A program made the translations under genes and the position numbers. Shown piece after piece: positions 49,385-60,253 of a stretch of 64,000 nucleotides of DNA. The notes under the pieces are model-generated. The model was not told the DNA's origin. It did no database searches and saw nothing but the letters and a program-made list of their open reading frames with translations. Numbering within the stretch: position 1 is the stretch's first letter; the number at the start of each line of letters is the position of its first letter. The DNA comes from Oasisia sp. SBJ-2009 (taxonomy: Eukaryota; Annelida; Polychaeta; Sabellida; Siboglinidae): assembly GCA_964017155.1 (NCBI GenBank), contig OZ024854.1:52406596-52470595 (forward strand), read 5' to 3'.

Positions 49385-49700
49385 TCTACCTCGATTAGGC
49401 GGAGGCATTCGACACCGTACCACATCAGCGTCTTCTGAAACAAGTAGAAAGCTTTGGAATAAAGGACAATTTAAGGCCTTAGCTTGGATAACGGCATTCC
49501 CAGATGACCGGCGACAGAAGGTATATCAGTTAAATATGTACACGGAGAACAATCAAACTGGCGCAGTGTACTAAGCGGAATTCCCCAGGGGTCTGTCCTG
49601 GGACCGATATTGTTCACGATGTTTGTCAGGGATGTACCAGGGATTATGAACAACCTGACGTCAATGTTTGCAGACGCACCAAGCTCTAGGCAACACTCAC
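49385..49700 (+). pseudogene. CR1-like LINE, reverse transcriptase part 1 (5'-truncated, interrupted)
   Basis: Conceptual frames with shifts and stops give YLD-AEAFDTVPHQRLLKQ (RT palm block with the first catalytic Asp), AWITAF-DDRRQKV, then SGIPQGSVLGP (49577 on) and FAD at about 49667-49675 followed by TKL. This is the CR1-type RT core. The element is cut here by another LINE and resumes at 52450 with the remaining RT thumb. It starts abruptly at the palm block, so it is 5'-truncated, as is typical of LINEs. Confidence 0.85.
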
Positions 49701-52218
49701 AGTATTAAAATTACTATTAGTAACCGGACGTATGTTATATTATGTGTCTGTATGCCTTATGAATCACATGCTCATGAAGACCTGTTTTTAGAAAATCTTG
49801 GTGCTATTAAAGCAGTGATAGAGGAGTTAGACACCACATGTATTTCTGTACTGGGGGATTGGAACTCAGATATAAGTGACAGTGAATCGGTTTTTTGTAG
49901 ACACTTTAAACAGTTTTGTGAGGAAAATTCCTGGTTGCTGTCTAATGAGCTGTTACTGCCAGCAAATACTTTTACTTATTTGAGTGAAAGGTGGGATTCC
50001 ACCTCATGGTTGGACCACTGTGTGTCTACCAGTGATGGTCACAATGTTATTCAAAGTATAGATGTGTTATATAGTGTTTGTACGTCGGATCACATTCCGA
50101 TATGTATCGATGTTTCCCTGGAGCTAGTGCCCCAGGTTGAGGGTTTATCAACCCACGAGTGTCAAAAAATCTGCTGGGATAGAGTTAGTGATGAATGTAT
50201 TAATAGTTATGCTGAGGCAACAAAGTGTAACCTGAAAAATGTTAATATTCCACATGATGCTATTATATGTAATAATGTAAACTGTACAGATGATGCACAT
50301 ATATCTGCGATAAATTTATGTTATGATAATATCATTGAATCTATGAAAAATGCAAATGGTGAACTGGTGAGTCGGCAGGGTAGGACAAAACCATACAAGT
50401 GTAGACCTGGCTGGAATGACCATGCCAGAGATCTCCATACTGCTGCCAGAGAATGTTTCATTATGTGGATTGACGCTGGTAGACCAAAACATGGTCCTGT
50501 ATTTGATCTAATGAAGACATCTAGGGCACAGTTTAAATATGCTATACGTTTTCTGAAAAATCATGAATGCCAACTTAGAAAAGATTCATTGGCAAAAAAA
50601 CTGTCGCAAAGTAGGCCAGATGACTTTTGGAAAGAAATACGCCAGGTAAACAACTGCAATATACCTTTACCTAATAGTATTGAGGATGTTACTGGTATTG
50701 ATGAAATAACTTAATTATGGCGGTCTCATTTCAAACAGCTTTTTAATTGTATTAGGGATATAGATATTCAACAAATCAAATGTGATGCCAAATATACAAA
50801 TGATATAGTTGTGGAAGTTAGCGAAGTTGAAAATGCTATTAAATGCCTAGATATAAATAAGACTTGTGGTATGGATGGTATATATGCTGAACACCTTAAA
50901 CATTGTGATAAGCGCATTGTGCCTTTACTTGCTATGTGTATAACTGGTTTTTTTGTACATGGATTTTTACCTAGTTCTTTGTTATCTGTTGTGCTGGTTC
51001 CTATTATCAAAGATAAATGTGGCAAGATTAACAGCAAAGACAATTACAGACCTATTGCATTAGCTAGTATTGTGTCAAAAATTGTTGAAAACATATTGTT
51101 AGACAGAATGTCAGTTACGCTGTCAACAATGTCCAATCAGTTTGGATTTAAGAAAAAACATGGGACAGACTTGTGTATTTATGTCTTAAAGGAAGTTATT
51201 GACAGGCATAGGAGTCTAAATGGGTCTATGTTTACATGTTTTTTAGATGCTTCTAAAGCCTTTGATAAAGTGAAACATTCTATCTGATTTCAAAAGTTGA
51301 TTGACAGTGGAGTACCTGGATATATTGTTAGACTACTTATATATTGGTATTCAAATCAGACTATGTGTATAAGATGGTCAGGTAAATTGTCGGAACATTT
51401 TGGTGTTACAAATGGTGTCAGGCAAGGTGGTATACTCTCGCCGTACCTTTTTAATATATATATATATGGATGATTTAACCATAGCTTTAAACAAATGTAA
51501 CACAGGGTGTGTAATAGGTAGTACAACTATCAACCATCTTATGTATGCTGATGACTTGGTAATTCTGTCTCCATCTGTATCAGGACTGTCTGAACTGATG
51601 CAGGTGTGTGGACTCTATGGGCTAAATCATGATATCAAGTACAATTCCAAGAAAAGTGCTGTGTTAATATTTAAAAGTAAATTTATGAAAAATGTTGATG
51701 TTCCATCATTTAAGATTAATGGTGAAACAATCCAGGAAGTGGATAATGTGAAATATTTGGGTCACTTTATTTCTAATACATTACGTGATGACAAAGATAT
51801 TTTACGGCAATGCCGACAACTATATGCTAGGGGTAATACGCTATTGCGGAAATTTTACATGTGTTCCACTGAAGTGAAGCTGACTTTGCTTAGAACTTTC
51901 TGCTCTCCCATGTATACTGCTCAGTTGTGGTGGAATTACACAGTAGCAAGTATACATAAACTTCATGTGGCTTACAATAATGTGTTTCGCTTATTGCTAA
52001 ATCAGCCTAAATATTGCAGTGCCTCCACTATGTTTGTAGAATACCATGTACCAGATAGTAAAGCTGTAATTAGAAACCTTGTATATAAATTCATGCGGAG
52101 ACTTGATGCCTCTTATAATAAGTTGGTAATTGCAATTATCAACAGTGATATAAAATGGCAATCCAGGATAAGACGACATTGGATCAAAATGTTGTATATA
52201 CATAATAGCTTTTGTTGA
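49701..52218 (+). pseudogene. LINE ORF2-like endonuclease/reverse transcriptase with two stops and one frameshift
   Basis: Endonuclease C-terminal half: LGDWNSDI (near 49848) and SDHIPI (near 50085) are APE catalytic blocks. RT follows: KDNYRPIALASIVSKIVE, FLDASKAFDKVKHSI, NGVRQGGILSP and MYADDLVIL with the YADD site at 51544-51555, then a long C-terminal domain to TGA at 52216-52218. Breaks: TAA at 50712-50714, TGA at 51285-51287, and a frameshift at the expanded TATATATA tract near 51453-51468. Apart from these the frame is intact over about 830 codons, so the copy is fairly young. It would copy RNA into DNA at a nicked target if intact; this copy cannot. Confidence 0.92.
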
Positions 52219-52360
52219 GTTTTGACTGAATGTACCATTGTGCAATGTTTTTTTCTTCTATTTACCATGTGCAATATTTTTATAGTTTTCTAGTCACTTG
52301 TATTTTTTTAATGTTTATGTGGACATCTGTATGACACTGACAGTCTGAAATAAAGATATT

Positions 52361-52449
52361 GAATTGAATTGAATTGAATTGAATTGAATTGAATTGAATT
52401 GAATTGAATTGAATTGAATTGAATTGAATTGAATTGAATTGAATTGAAT
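52361..52449. repeat. (GAATT)n microsatellite forming the LINE 3' tail
   Basis: About 17.6 GAATT units immediately after AAAGATATT at the end of the LINE 3' UTR. On the minus strand the unit yields open Phe-Asn-Ser-Ile-Gln frames without meaning. Confidence 0.95.
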
Positions 52450-53390
52450 GACAACTCACCGCATGCTCTGCAGGAAGACCTGACAAAGCTCCAGGAACGG
52501 TCAATGTAGATGCAAATTAATTTCTGTCCAGATAAATGCCATGTTCTGCACCTCGGACAGTCGAACCCGCAAAACATTTACCACATGAACAATGCCTGTG
52601 GAAACATTCATATGTTAGATGTGGTAACTTCCGAAAAAGACCTTGGAGTAACCATTGACCACCAACTCAAGTTCTCTGACCATATTGAGAATGCTGTCAA
52701 GAAAGCCAGCCGTGTTCTTGGATGCCTAGTAAGAACATTCCGACATCTGAACAAAGACACATTTCTACTGCTATACAAAGCAATGGTTAGACCACACCTG
52801 GAGTATGCGTCATGTGTCTGGTGTCCTCATCTGAAGAAAGACAGCGACTTCATTGAACAAGTTCAGCGACAGGCAACACGATTGTGTCGGAAACAAAGGG
52901 ACTACCATACAACAGCAGACTAATAGAATTACAGCTTGAACTTCAGAAGACAGAGAACAAACATAATTCAGACATTCAAAAGAATAGACTCGGTCAACCA
53001 GGATTTCAGATGTTCACAGTGCCCATCAAAGCTGATGTTCACAAAAAGCCAGTGGTACAACAAAAGGGCACAGCGAAAAACTCCTAACACAGAGACCACT
53101 TCTTCTCGACCAGAGTGGTTAAAATGTGGAACTCCCTTTCAGAAGACACAGCCCAGGCCAGAACAGTAAACCAGCTGAAGTCACGCCTCCGAAGAGATTG
53201 GAGATGTCACCCAGACCTGTATAATTATAATGTTTCAAATTAACCAGCCTTGACAAACCGTGTAAAAAACATGAAACAAATACATCAATAGAGAACTACA
53301 ACATCAGAAAACAAATCTTGAGACGGTCTCAATGCTCAGTTTGGGCAACTACTGACCGGTCTTGAGGTAAGATCTTGAGGTAAGTAACAA
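52450..53390 (+). pseudogene. CR1-like LINE, part 2 (RT thumb, C-terminus and 3' end)
   Basis: Resumes the RT interrupted at 49700: LQEDLTKLQERS, then NFCPDKCHVLHLG, EKDLGVTIDHQLKFSDHI, KAMVRPHLEYASCVWCPHL and VQRQATRL, the order typical of CR1-type elements. After frameshifts near 52905 and 53080 it ends with FFSTRVVKMWNSLSED and DLYNYNVSN before TAA at 53241-53243. A stop also lies near 52507. The 3' end carries two copies of TCTTGAGGTAAG (about 53361-53385), resembling short terminal repeats of CR1-group elements. Confidence 0.85.
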
Positions 53391-54459
53391 ATGTTTAGAT
53401 CCAAGATGGCCGCCCGCCGTCATGTCATAGAAAATACAGAAAATTGTATAGCTCTGGAACTACTTGACCAACTTCAATAATATTAGATTCTATTGTAGGC
53501 TTTTCAAACATGCCTGATCATCTGGAATATGATTCAGGTTGATAGTAAGTCAAGGTCATGTAAGAAAGTCAAGGTAAATGTCATTTTATACTCTCAGTGC
53601 AGAAATATGCGTGTGTACTTATGGGATTGGACAATTTCGCACAGAAATTAAGGTTTGAACCATTTTTATTGTACACAGTAAGCATTTTAGATTATTGAGA
53701 AGCATGTCACTTTAATAGTGCCATTTTATTATCTGTTTCTGGTCCCTGATTCCATCAAGGCAAGTTGAAGTCCTCATGCTCAAAACGTCAAGACAACATA
53801 CAGAAATTCAACATGTCTGAAACTTTGGCCACAGCACGTCGATGTGTCGTGTGTAGCAGTGTCTTCTAAAACCCTGTTGTTGACCCTGATATTGAACAAA
53901 TACGTTATATATTACATAATGCAAGACTCTTGGCAGACCTAGAGGAAGTTAATTTGAGACACATCAGAGTTCCGTTCTAGTTTATCACAGTCTACGCTAG
54001 AAAAGGTCAGATATCATTCAGACTGTTGTAAGAAAATTGTAAATAAGGCACTTGGAGAAAGCCGAAAAGAAAAGAGACCGCTCTGACTCTCATTCACCAA
54101 CCAACCCAACCCAAGAGTGACCACCCAAACCATGCACGACAGGACGTCCACAGAGACATGCGGGTGTTGTTCCTAAGGAGATGCTATGCATCGTTAGCCC
54201 CACCTTTTAGTAAATGCAAATATCACGAGGAACAAGTACAAGTTTGTGTCTGACAATCGTGGGGAAACACTGATGGATACGCACACATATACATACATAC
54301 ACACACACACATATATATATAATATATATATACATGTGCCTCCTTGGTGTTTGTAGTCTAGTATTAGGCTGTAATTTAACAAGTAACTTGACCTAACTGT
54401 TATAATTTGATTTTATTGAATGTTTATCATATGCTGACCTTTGTGTTGACTTTACTGCA
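53391..54459. other. Unique sequence between LINE relics
   Basis: No gene supported. Short CA/TA microsatellite at about 54280-54333. A CAAGATGGCCGCC block near 53402 has no coding context. Confidence 0.5.
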
Positions 54460-56184
54460 TGACTTTGACCCCAATCGACTTGAAAAAAGCAATCATGTAA
54501 ACGGTAACGGGCAAATTTTGATTCGTAATAAGACACGAAAGAGGCGACACCTTGGTAGAATGGGCAACATCAAGAAAGCACAAAATCATGAATACCATGT
54601 TTCAGAAGAAACCAGGGAGACTATGAACGTGGGAAAGCGCAAACGGAGTAACGAAGACCAAAATTGGCTACATCCTAACAAACAGGCCAGGCATCGTCAC
54701 AAATTTAGGTGTCTAACAGTCATCAACCAAGTCAACACTGAAAGTGACCACAGAATTGTTATGAGCAACATAAAACTGGACGTAGAGGTGGGAAAAACAA
54801 AGAAGATCGATTCGAGACGCTACACGAACTAGACAACATCAATACAACGAGCGAAACCTTCACATACATGATCCAACAAACTGCGATAAGTGCAGCTGAG
54901 GCAATCAACAAGCCACTGGAGAAGAGGATTTGGTCTCTAGCACGAGCGGCGATAAATGGTGGGGAACGACGACCACAAAAAAACGAGTAGAAGCAAGTAG
55001 AGTACGCAGAAATATGCAAAACCATCTAAAAGAAAGCAAAGGAGGACACCATGAGGTATGACCAAGAGATTGCACGAGAAATGGTAATGGCATCAGAGCC
55101 TAAGGAAACTCGGAAGACCGCAGATGCTATGCCTTGTATCCCACTCTTCGTCGATTACACTTCTACATAAGCAGGGTAGAGAAATGCATGATCAAGATGA
55201 GATCATCGATCGAATAGAGGAATTCTGTACAGAGCTATGCGACAGTGAACAGAGTACCACAATCCAAACTGACCCGAAAGAGGTACCATCATGGGAGGTG
55301 GAAGCAGCACTAATATATAAGAAGAATGGGACAGCAACAGGCAACGACCATAAACATCGACACATTGAAAGCAGGAGAAGGTACCATCTCGAAGACATGT
55401 GCTAAGCTGTGCACTAAATGTTTATCAGAAAGAAGAATACCTACAGCGTGGAAGAACGATAAGATGGTGATCATCTTCAAGAAGGGAAATAAGAAAGACA
55501 TCAAGAATTACAGACCGATATGTCTACAATCAAATATCTATAAAGTACTCATGAAAGTACTAACGAAAAGGTTAGAGAAGACACTCGATGAAAACCAGCC
55601 ACGACAGCAACCTGGATTCAGAAGCAGATACTCAATGACAGACCACATCCACAACTGAAGGAAAAGTGCAGAGAATATAATATCCCACTCTGAAGCGCAT
55701 TCGTCGACTACTAGAAAGCCTTCGACTCAGTGCAAACTCAAGCAGTACTGACTTCGCTTCAAGAACAGGTGATAGAAGATGTGTACATCGTACTCCTAAA
55801 TGATATTTACACAAACAGCTCAACGACATTCCACATATACAAAGAAAGCAAGAACATCAACACCAGGAGAGGAGTATGACAGGGAGATGCAACAGCGCTC
55901 AAGCATATTCCAACGACAGATTTTGGAAACCAGAGGCGTGATGATAGACGGTAAATGTCTTAGTTATCTTCTCTTCACCGACGACTTACTCATATAGGCT
56001 AATACACCACACGAACTACAACAAATGCTAGAAGAATTAGATGATGAAAGTGAAAATCAGGGTATGAAGACGAACAAGTCGAAAACAAAGGTGATGGTGG
56101 AAAACGACACACAAAACCTAGACAAGGAGATTCCAAGAAGAATCACGGCCGGGTGGACAAACTGGTAACATTCCTAGACAATTA
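54460..56184 (+). pseudogene. RTE-like LINE relic, copy 1 (endonuclease to RT)
   Basis: Frames with several shifts give an APE endonuclease end (HKIMNTMFQKKPGR, WESANGVTK, TVINQVNTESDHRIV with the SDHR block near 54743), a linker, then RT: AWKNDKMVIIFKKGNKKD, IKNYRPICLQSNIYKVL, QPGFRSRYSMTDHIH, and FTDDLLI near 55972 where FADD or YADD is expected. Many stops and frameshifts; non-functional and 5'-truncated. Block order and wording match RTE/BovB-type elements. The last bases end in a linker sequence repeated at the start of copy 2. Confidence 0.85.
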
Positions 56185-57546
56185 GTGTAGAGAAATCCAT
56201 GATTAGGGTAAGATCATGGAACGAATAGAGGAATTCTACACCGAGCTATACGACAGTGAACAGAGTATCATAATCCACACTGACACGAAAGAAATACCAG
56301 AGATAACACCATGGAAGCAGCACTACGAGAAATGAAGAATGGGACAGCATCAGGCAACGACCATATGGAGACATAAAGCGTATGAAAAAATACCATCTCG
56401 AAGACATTTGCTGAGCTGTACACTAAATGCTTATCAGAAAAACGAATGCCCACATCGTGGAAGAACGCAAAGATGATCATGATGATAACCTATAAGAAGG
56501 CAAATAGGAAAGACACCAAGAAATACAAACCGGTGTGTCTGTTATCAAACGTCTATATACTACTCAGGAAAGTACTAAAGGAAAGGCTAGAGAAGATACT
56601 CGACGAAAACAAATCACAAAAGGAAGCTGAATTCAGAAACGGATACTGGACAACAGACCACATCCACGTCGTAGATCAACTTTAGCAGAAGTGCCGAGAA
56701 TATAATATACCGCTCTGCATCGCGTTCCTCGACTACGAAAAAGGCTTCGACTCAGAACAAACTCAATCAGTACTGACCTCGCTTCGGGAACCGATGATTA
56801 GAAGATGTGTACTCATGCCAGACATCTATAACAACTCGATGACAGTCCACCTACACAAAGCACAATGAAAGCAAGAAGATCAACACCATGAGAGGAGTAC
56901 GACAAGCAGACCCAGTATCGCCCAAGCTGTTTACGGCTACAAAACACCAATATATGACAACACTACTCATACAGGGAACGTTGAAAGCTACGTCTCCCTT
57001 GGGCAGCGATACAGCCCCAGAAACGACAACCAAAGCAAGGAGATTCAAAGAAGAATCACAGCCGGATGGACGGGATTCGCCAAGCACTGCGATATCTTCA
57101 AGGATAACATCGGGACATGCTTGAAGAGACAAATCTACAACTCGTGCGTACTGCCAGGAATGACAGAGCGTGCGGAAACATGGACACTCACCAGCCAGGC
57201 AAAGAACAAGCTCGCAGCGGCACAAATAAAAATAGAAAGAAATATGTTAAACTTCACATACCGGGACATAAAAACAAACATCTAGGTAAGAAAAAAGTGA
57301 GACGTGACTGAACAAGTTAGAAGACAGAAATGCACCTCGTGAGGACACATACAGCAGAATACGAGATAACCGATGGCCTGCGCGTATCACCGCTTGGAAA
57401 CCCTACGAGGGGAACCGATCTGGACGAATACTGGAAGGACACCATCTGGCATAGGATAGCGCAAGATAGGCAAATGCGGAAACAGCAAGCTGAAGCCTTT
57501 ACCCAACCACGGGACACTACGGATGTACAATGATGATGATGATGAT
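56185..57546 (+). pseudogene. RTE-like LINE relic, copy 2 (RT to 3' end, internally deleted)
   Basis: Begins with a segment homologous to 55170 onward (shared GATCGAATAGAGGAATTC-like block and CGACAGTGAACAGAGTA) and runs again through the fingers: NAKMIMMITYKKANRKD, YKPVCLLSNVYILL, YWTTDHIHVVDQL and RQADPVSPKLFTAT. The catalytic YADD block is deleted. The C-terminal domain continues with GTCLKRQIYNSCVLPGM, RAETWTLTSQAKNKL, NFTYRDIKTNI and DDYWKDTIW-like DEYWKDTIWHRIAQDRQM, ending at a TGA within a (TGA)n tail at 57531-57546. Such trinucleotide tails are typical of RTE elements. Confidence 0.85.
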
Positions 57547-57593
57547 TAAAGTTAAAGTTGGTCGCGATGTGACGGTGTCACGCTTAGTTTATT

Positions 57594-58044
57594 CCGGGCG
57601 TTAAATGATATCAGGTTGACGTTTCTGCCCATGCGCGATAAATATACAATCATCAATGTGCAGCGAAACGCAAAGCATTTATGGTATCAATACGATGGGC
57701 TGTTCAGTAAATCTCCTGTGGTGATTATTGTGAGGAGTTGCTTAACATTTCGTTCAGTACATTAAAATATTACGTTTGTTTAAATCACTGTAGCTGGTAT
57801 GGCGCACTGCAGTCTCATGATTTGCAGTTGCTATCAGCACATGTCTCAAAACCTGTTTGCCCCGCGTTAACTTGCTACAAATAACTTTGTTGACAGTTTT
57901 TATACGTCCCACTGTTCATAGTGGCTGACTAAGGATGTGTTTAATGTGAAGTTCAGCGGGAAGCGTTAACGTATTTAATAGTAACTAATGATGACTGACT
58001 CACGCATGCGCAGAAACGTCATCCGGCTACTTTTTAACGCCCGG
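57594..58044. mobile_element. MITE-like element with 42-bp terminal inverted repeats
   Basis: Left end 57594-57636 starts CCGGGCGTTAAA and continues TGACGTTTCTGC-CATGCG. The right end 58003-58044 is its imperfect reverse complement (CGCATGCGCAGAAACGTCAT...TTTAACGCCCGG). The total is 451 bp, with no coding capacity. Superfamily not assigned; no clear target duplication was seen. It lies 47 bp right of the RTE tail. Confidence 0.75.
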
Positions 58045-58894
58045 GAAAATGCAAACGCTACAACGCCAGCTCTGTCGCATTGCCTGTAACCTTTAGATAG
58101 ATACAAAAACAAAATGATTGCTTCTCTATCTACGGTGTGGCGCCACTAGGTTCACAGCTCCATGCGCAGGTCCACTCTCGTATGTGACTCATTCGTGCGC
58201 ATTAATTAAGCAGTTAATTATGTTTATTTGAGTTAATACAATGTACTGGGTGGGGTGCAAAGGTTTATATAATATATAACACACAACATGTTAGCGTTTG
58301 CACCAATGGCACGATTCTTTCAGGAAAATCCTTGCATAGTTATCTAAGCCGCTTTGGTTCTAGTACGTATATGCTGTTGCATAATTCCTTGACCGTGTCA
58401 AGGCAGACGTTGGTGGCAGTTTCGCCGATTGCCTCGGTTCTTTGACCGTGTTTCGGCTGGGTTTGAGAAGAAGCCTTGCTGTGTATGCTTCAGTTGAGGC
58501 GAGAAGTCTGGTGCAGTAGCCTGTCCAGTGGCGTTTATTTAGAACAATCAATCATAACGTCGATGGTGCACGTCTTAACTCAATTAACATCATTTAAAAT
58601 CTAAGTAAATTACATTTTCTATTGAAGTGCCTATTCCCTATATGTCAGTTGTGGAAAAAATGCATCATCATTGGGCGACGGTCATAACCTAAAGTGTTTC
58701 CATAAAAGAAATCGCGTTGTTGCTGGTAAGTTGGTAGCACGGCTAACTCGTCTAACTGTTATCACACGTGGCATATCACGTGTTTTGTGTCTTTTTATAG
58801 GTTCTAGAAACCAGGGCACATATATTACGTACATGCCTTATCCCCGTCTTGCGCAGTGCGTCTTGGTCACATCTCACACGTAGTATATTATGTA
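58045..58894. other. Unique sequence, richer in CpG
   Basis: No gene supported. Small frames at 58360-58551 (minus) and 58671-58883 (plus) lack recognisable motifs. Confidence 0.5.
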
Positions 58895-60253
58895 TGGGGA
58901 AAGACAGACCTGTAATATAAGCCACTTCTTTCACACTGATATTCTGGAGCCGTATGACTATAGTTACGTGCTCTGTGAAATTATAGCATGAAAGGTGCCG
59001 TGATAGACTATTGTTGTGTGTATTATTGCATTGTTTACATTTTTAATGAGAACGAGGAGAAAATGTCCCTCAAATGGCTCACATTGAAACATGATAATAT
59101 GAGCATGCCCCGTTGGTAATATGAGCATACGTGATCACATTACCCAAGATGGACACATGCGCACCAATGCAAGAGTAATACATGCACGCACGCTCAAATA
59201 AAATATCACACAAAATATGGACACACGCGCGCACGCTTGCACGCACACATATACACGCGAGCACGCACGCACACGCACACGCACACACTACAATAAACGT
59301 TGTTCGGAGATGCACAGCGTGCTGATAACAACAGTATCCAGCCTGATAGCTTAACACAAATCACATATGAATACCGTCATCCTCTAACCAACTCCAGAGC
59401 ATGCAACATACATCCATGTATCGCACTTATTACACCTGATCCATTCCTTCAGTAAGGATGGCAAGTATCATTCGTGACATTATGGACAATCACATATCGG
59501 ATTTTTGGCGACATGATTCACGTCATCACTGGCATTGTTTCCTAACTGATTCACTGTCTTTGTGCCCTGGGGTTCTGTACAACTAGGGCCTACTTATAGA
59601 CTACCGTTTGCGTTTTGGTTTCTTTGTTCTAGCTTGGCGAGCTTCAGGTACTGACTTATAATGTGTCTTGAGTGTAACGACTTCAGGTGCTTCAAGTTGT
59701 GATTTATGAAGGGACCCGGTGAGGATTTCAGCATGAACCACCTTCTTTTTCTTACTGCCCGCTTTCCTGTGGGTTTTGGGGTATGACATGAGCTCTACGA
59801 ATGCACTCGACTGGATCACACTGTGATATTAATCAGCAAAGGTAATATGAGCATATACTCATATTACAAATGACTTCATGTGGCTCATATTACCCAGAAG
59901 GTATATCATTTCCCTTTTTAATACAGGCGGGACATTTATTCGATGTGGTTGCATTATCGGGCATGACACAAACTGCCACGTTAACTAAGTCATCATAAAA
60001 CGTTGATATATATATTTTTTAAGTATATTCATCCAACATACGGAAATCTAAGAAATGTTATGAATTGTTGTTAACGTAAATATTTGTATATTTTGTCGTT
60101 TTACCACTCCAAATTAATTTTGGCTGCCTGCTCCGTTAATTTCCTCTCTGCGCGTGGGTGTATGTAAACGATAGATGCAACGTTTGTTGTACCGTTTCTG
60201 AATTAGGGAAATGGCCCATATTATCTGGTGGCTCATATTACAGGACTTTCCCC
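58895..60253. mobile_element. Tc1/mariner-pogo-like DNA transposon remnant, TA-flanked
   Basis: Ends: left GGGGAAAG-ACAGACCTGTAATATAAGCCAC from 58896, right end (reverse complement) GGGGAAAG-TCCTGTAATATGAGCCAC to 60253, differing by a 4-bp indel. TA dinucleotides flank both (58893-58894; 60254-60255), as expected of TA-targeting superfamilies. Internal copies of the TAATATGAGC motif occur near both ends. It keeps one transposase-like C-terminal ORF on the minus strand. Total about 1.36 kb, too short for an intact pogo-type element. The region 59220-59290 is a CACG/CACA simple repeat. Confidence 0.7.
59601..59819 (-). pseudogene. Transposase-like C-terminal fragment
   Basis: Minus frame of 72 codons ending in TAG: MSYPKTHRKAGSKKKKVVHA, later LKTHYKSVPEARQARTKKP and a terminal KRKR. 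The short Pro-Lys motif followed by a basic KKKK stretch and highly charged tail resembles the C-terminus of pogo/Tigger-type (jerky-like) transposases. The DDE catalytic core is absent, and stops lie just upstream (near 59832). It lies within a TA-flanked inverted-repeat element, which supports a transposon origin. The family assignment is tentative. Confidence 0.45.

Larger units (their letters stand above)
49701..52449 (+). mobile_element. Non-LTR retrotransposon (jockey/CR1/I-like), 5'-truncated, inserted in the CR1-like LINE
   Basis: Starts inside the APE endonuclease domain and continues through the reverse transcriptase, a short 3' UTR with AATAAA near 52349 and a (GAATT)n tail. It sits directly between the two halves of the CR1-like RT. 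Candidate target duplication: CAACACTCAC at 49691-49700 against ACAACTCACC at 52451-52460, imperfect. The clade is not assigned. Confidence 0.9.
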
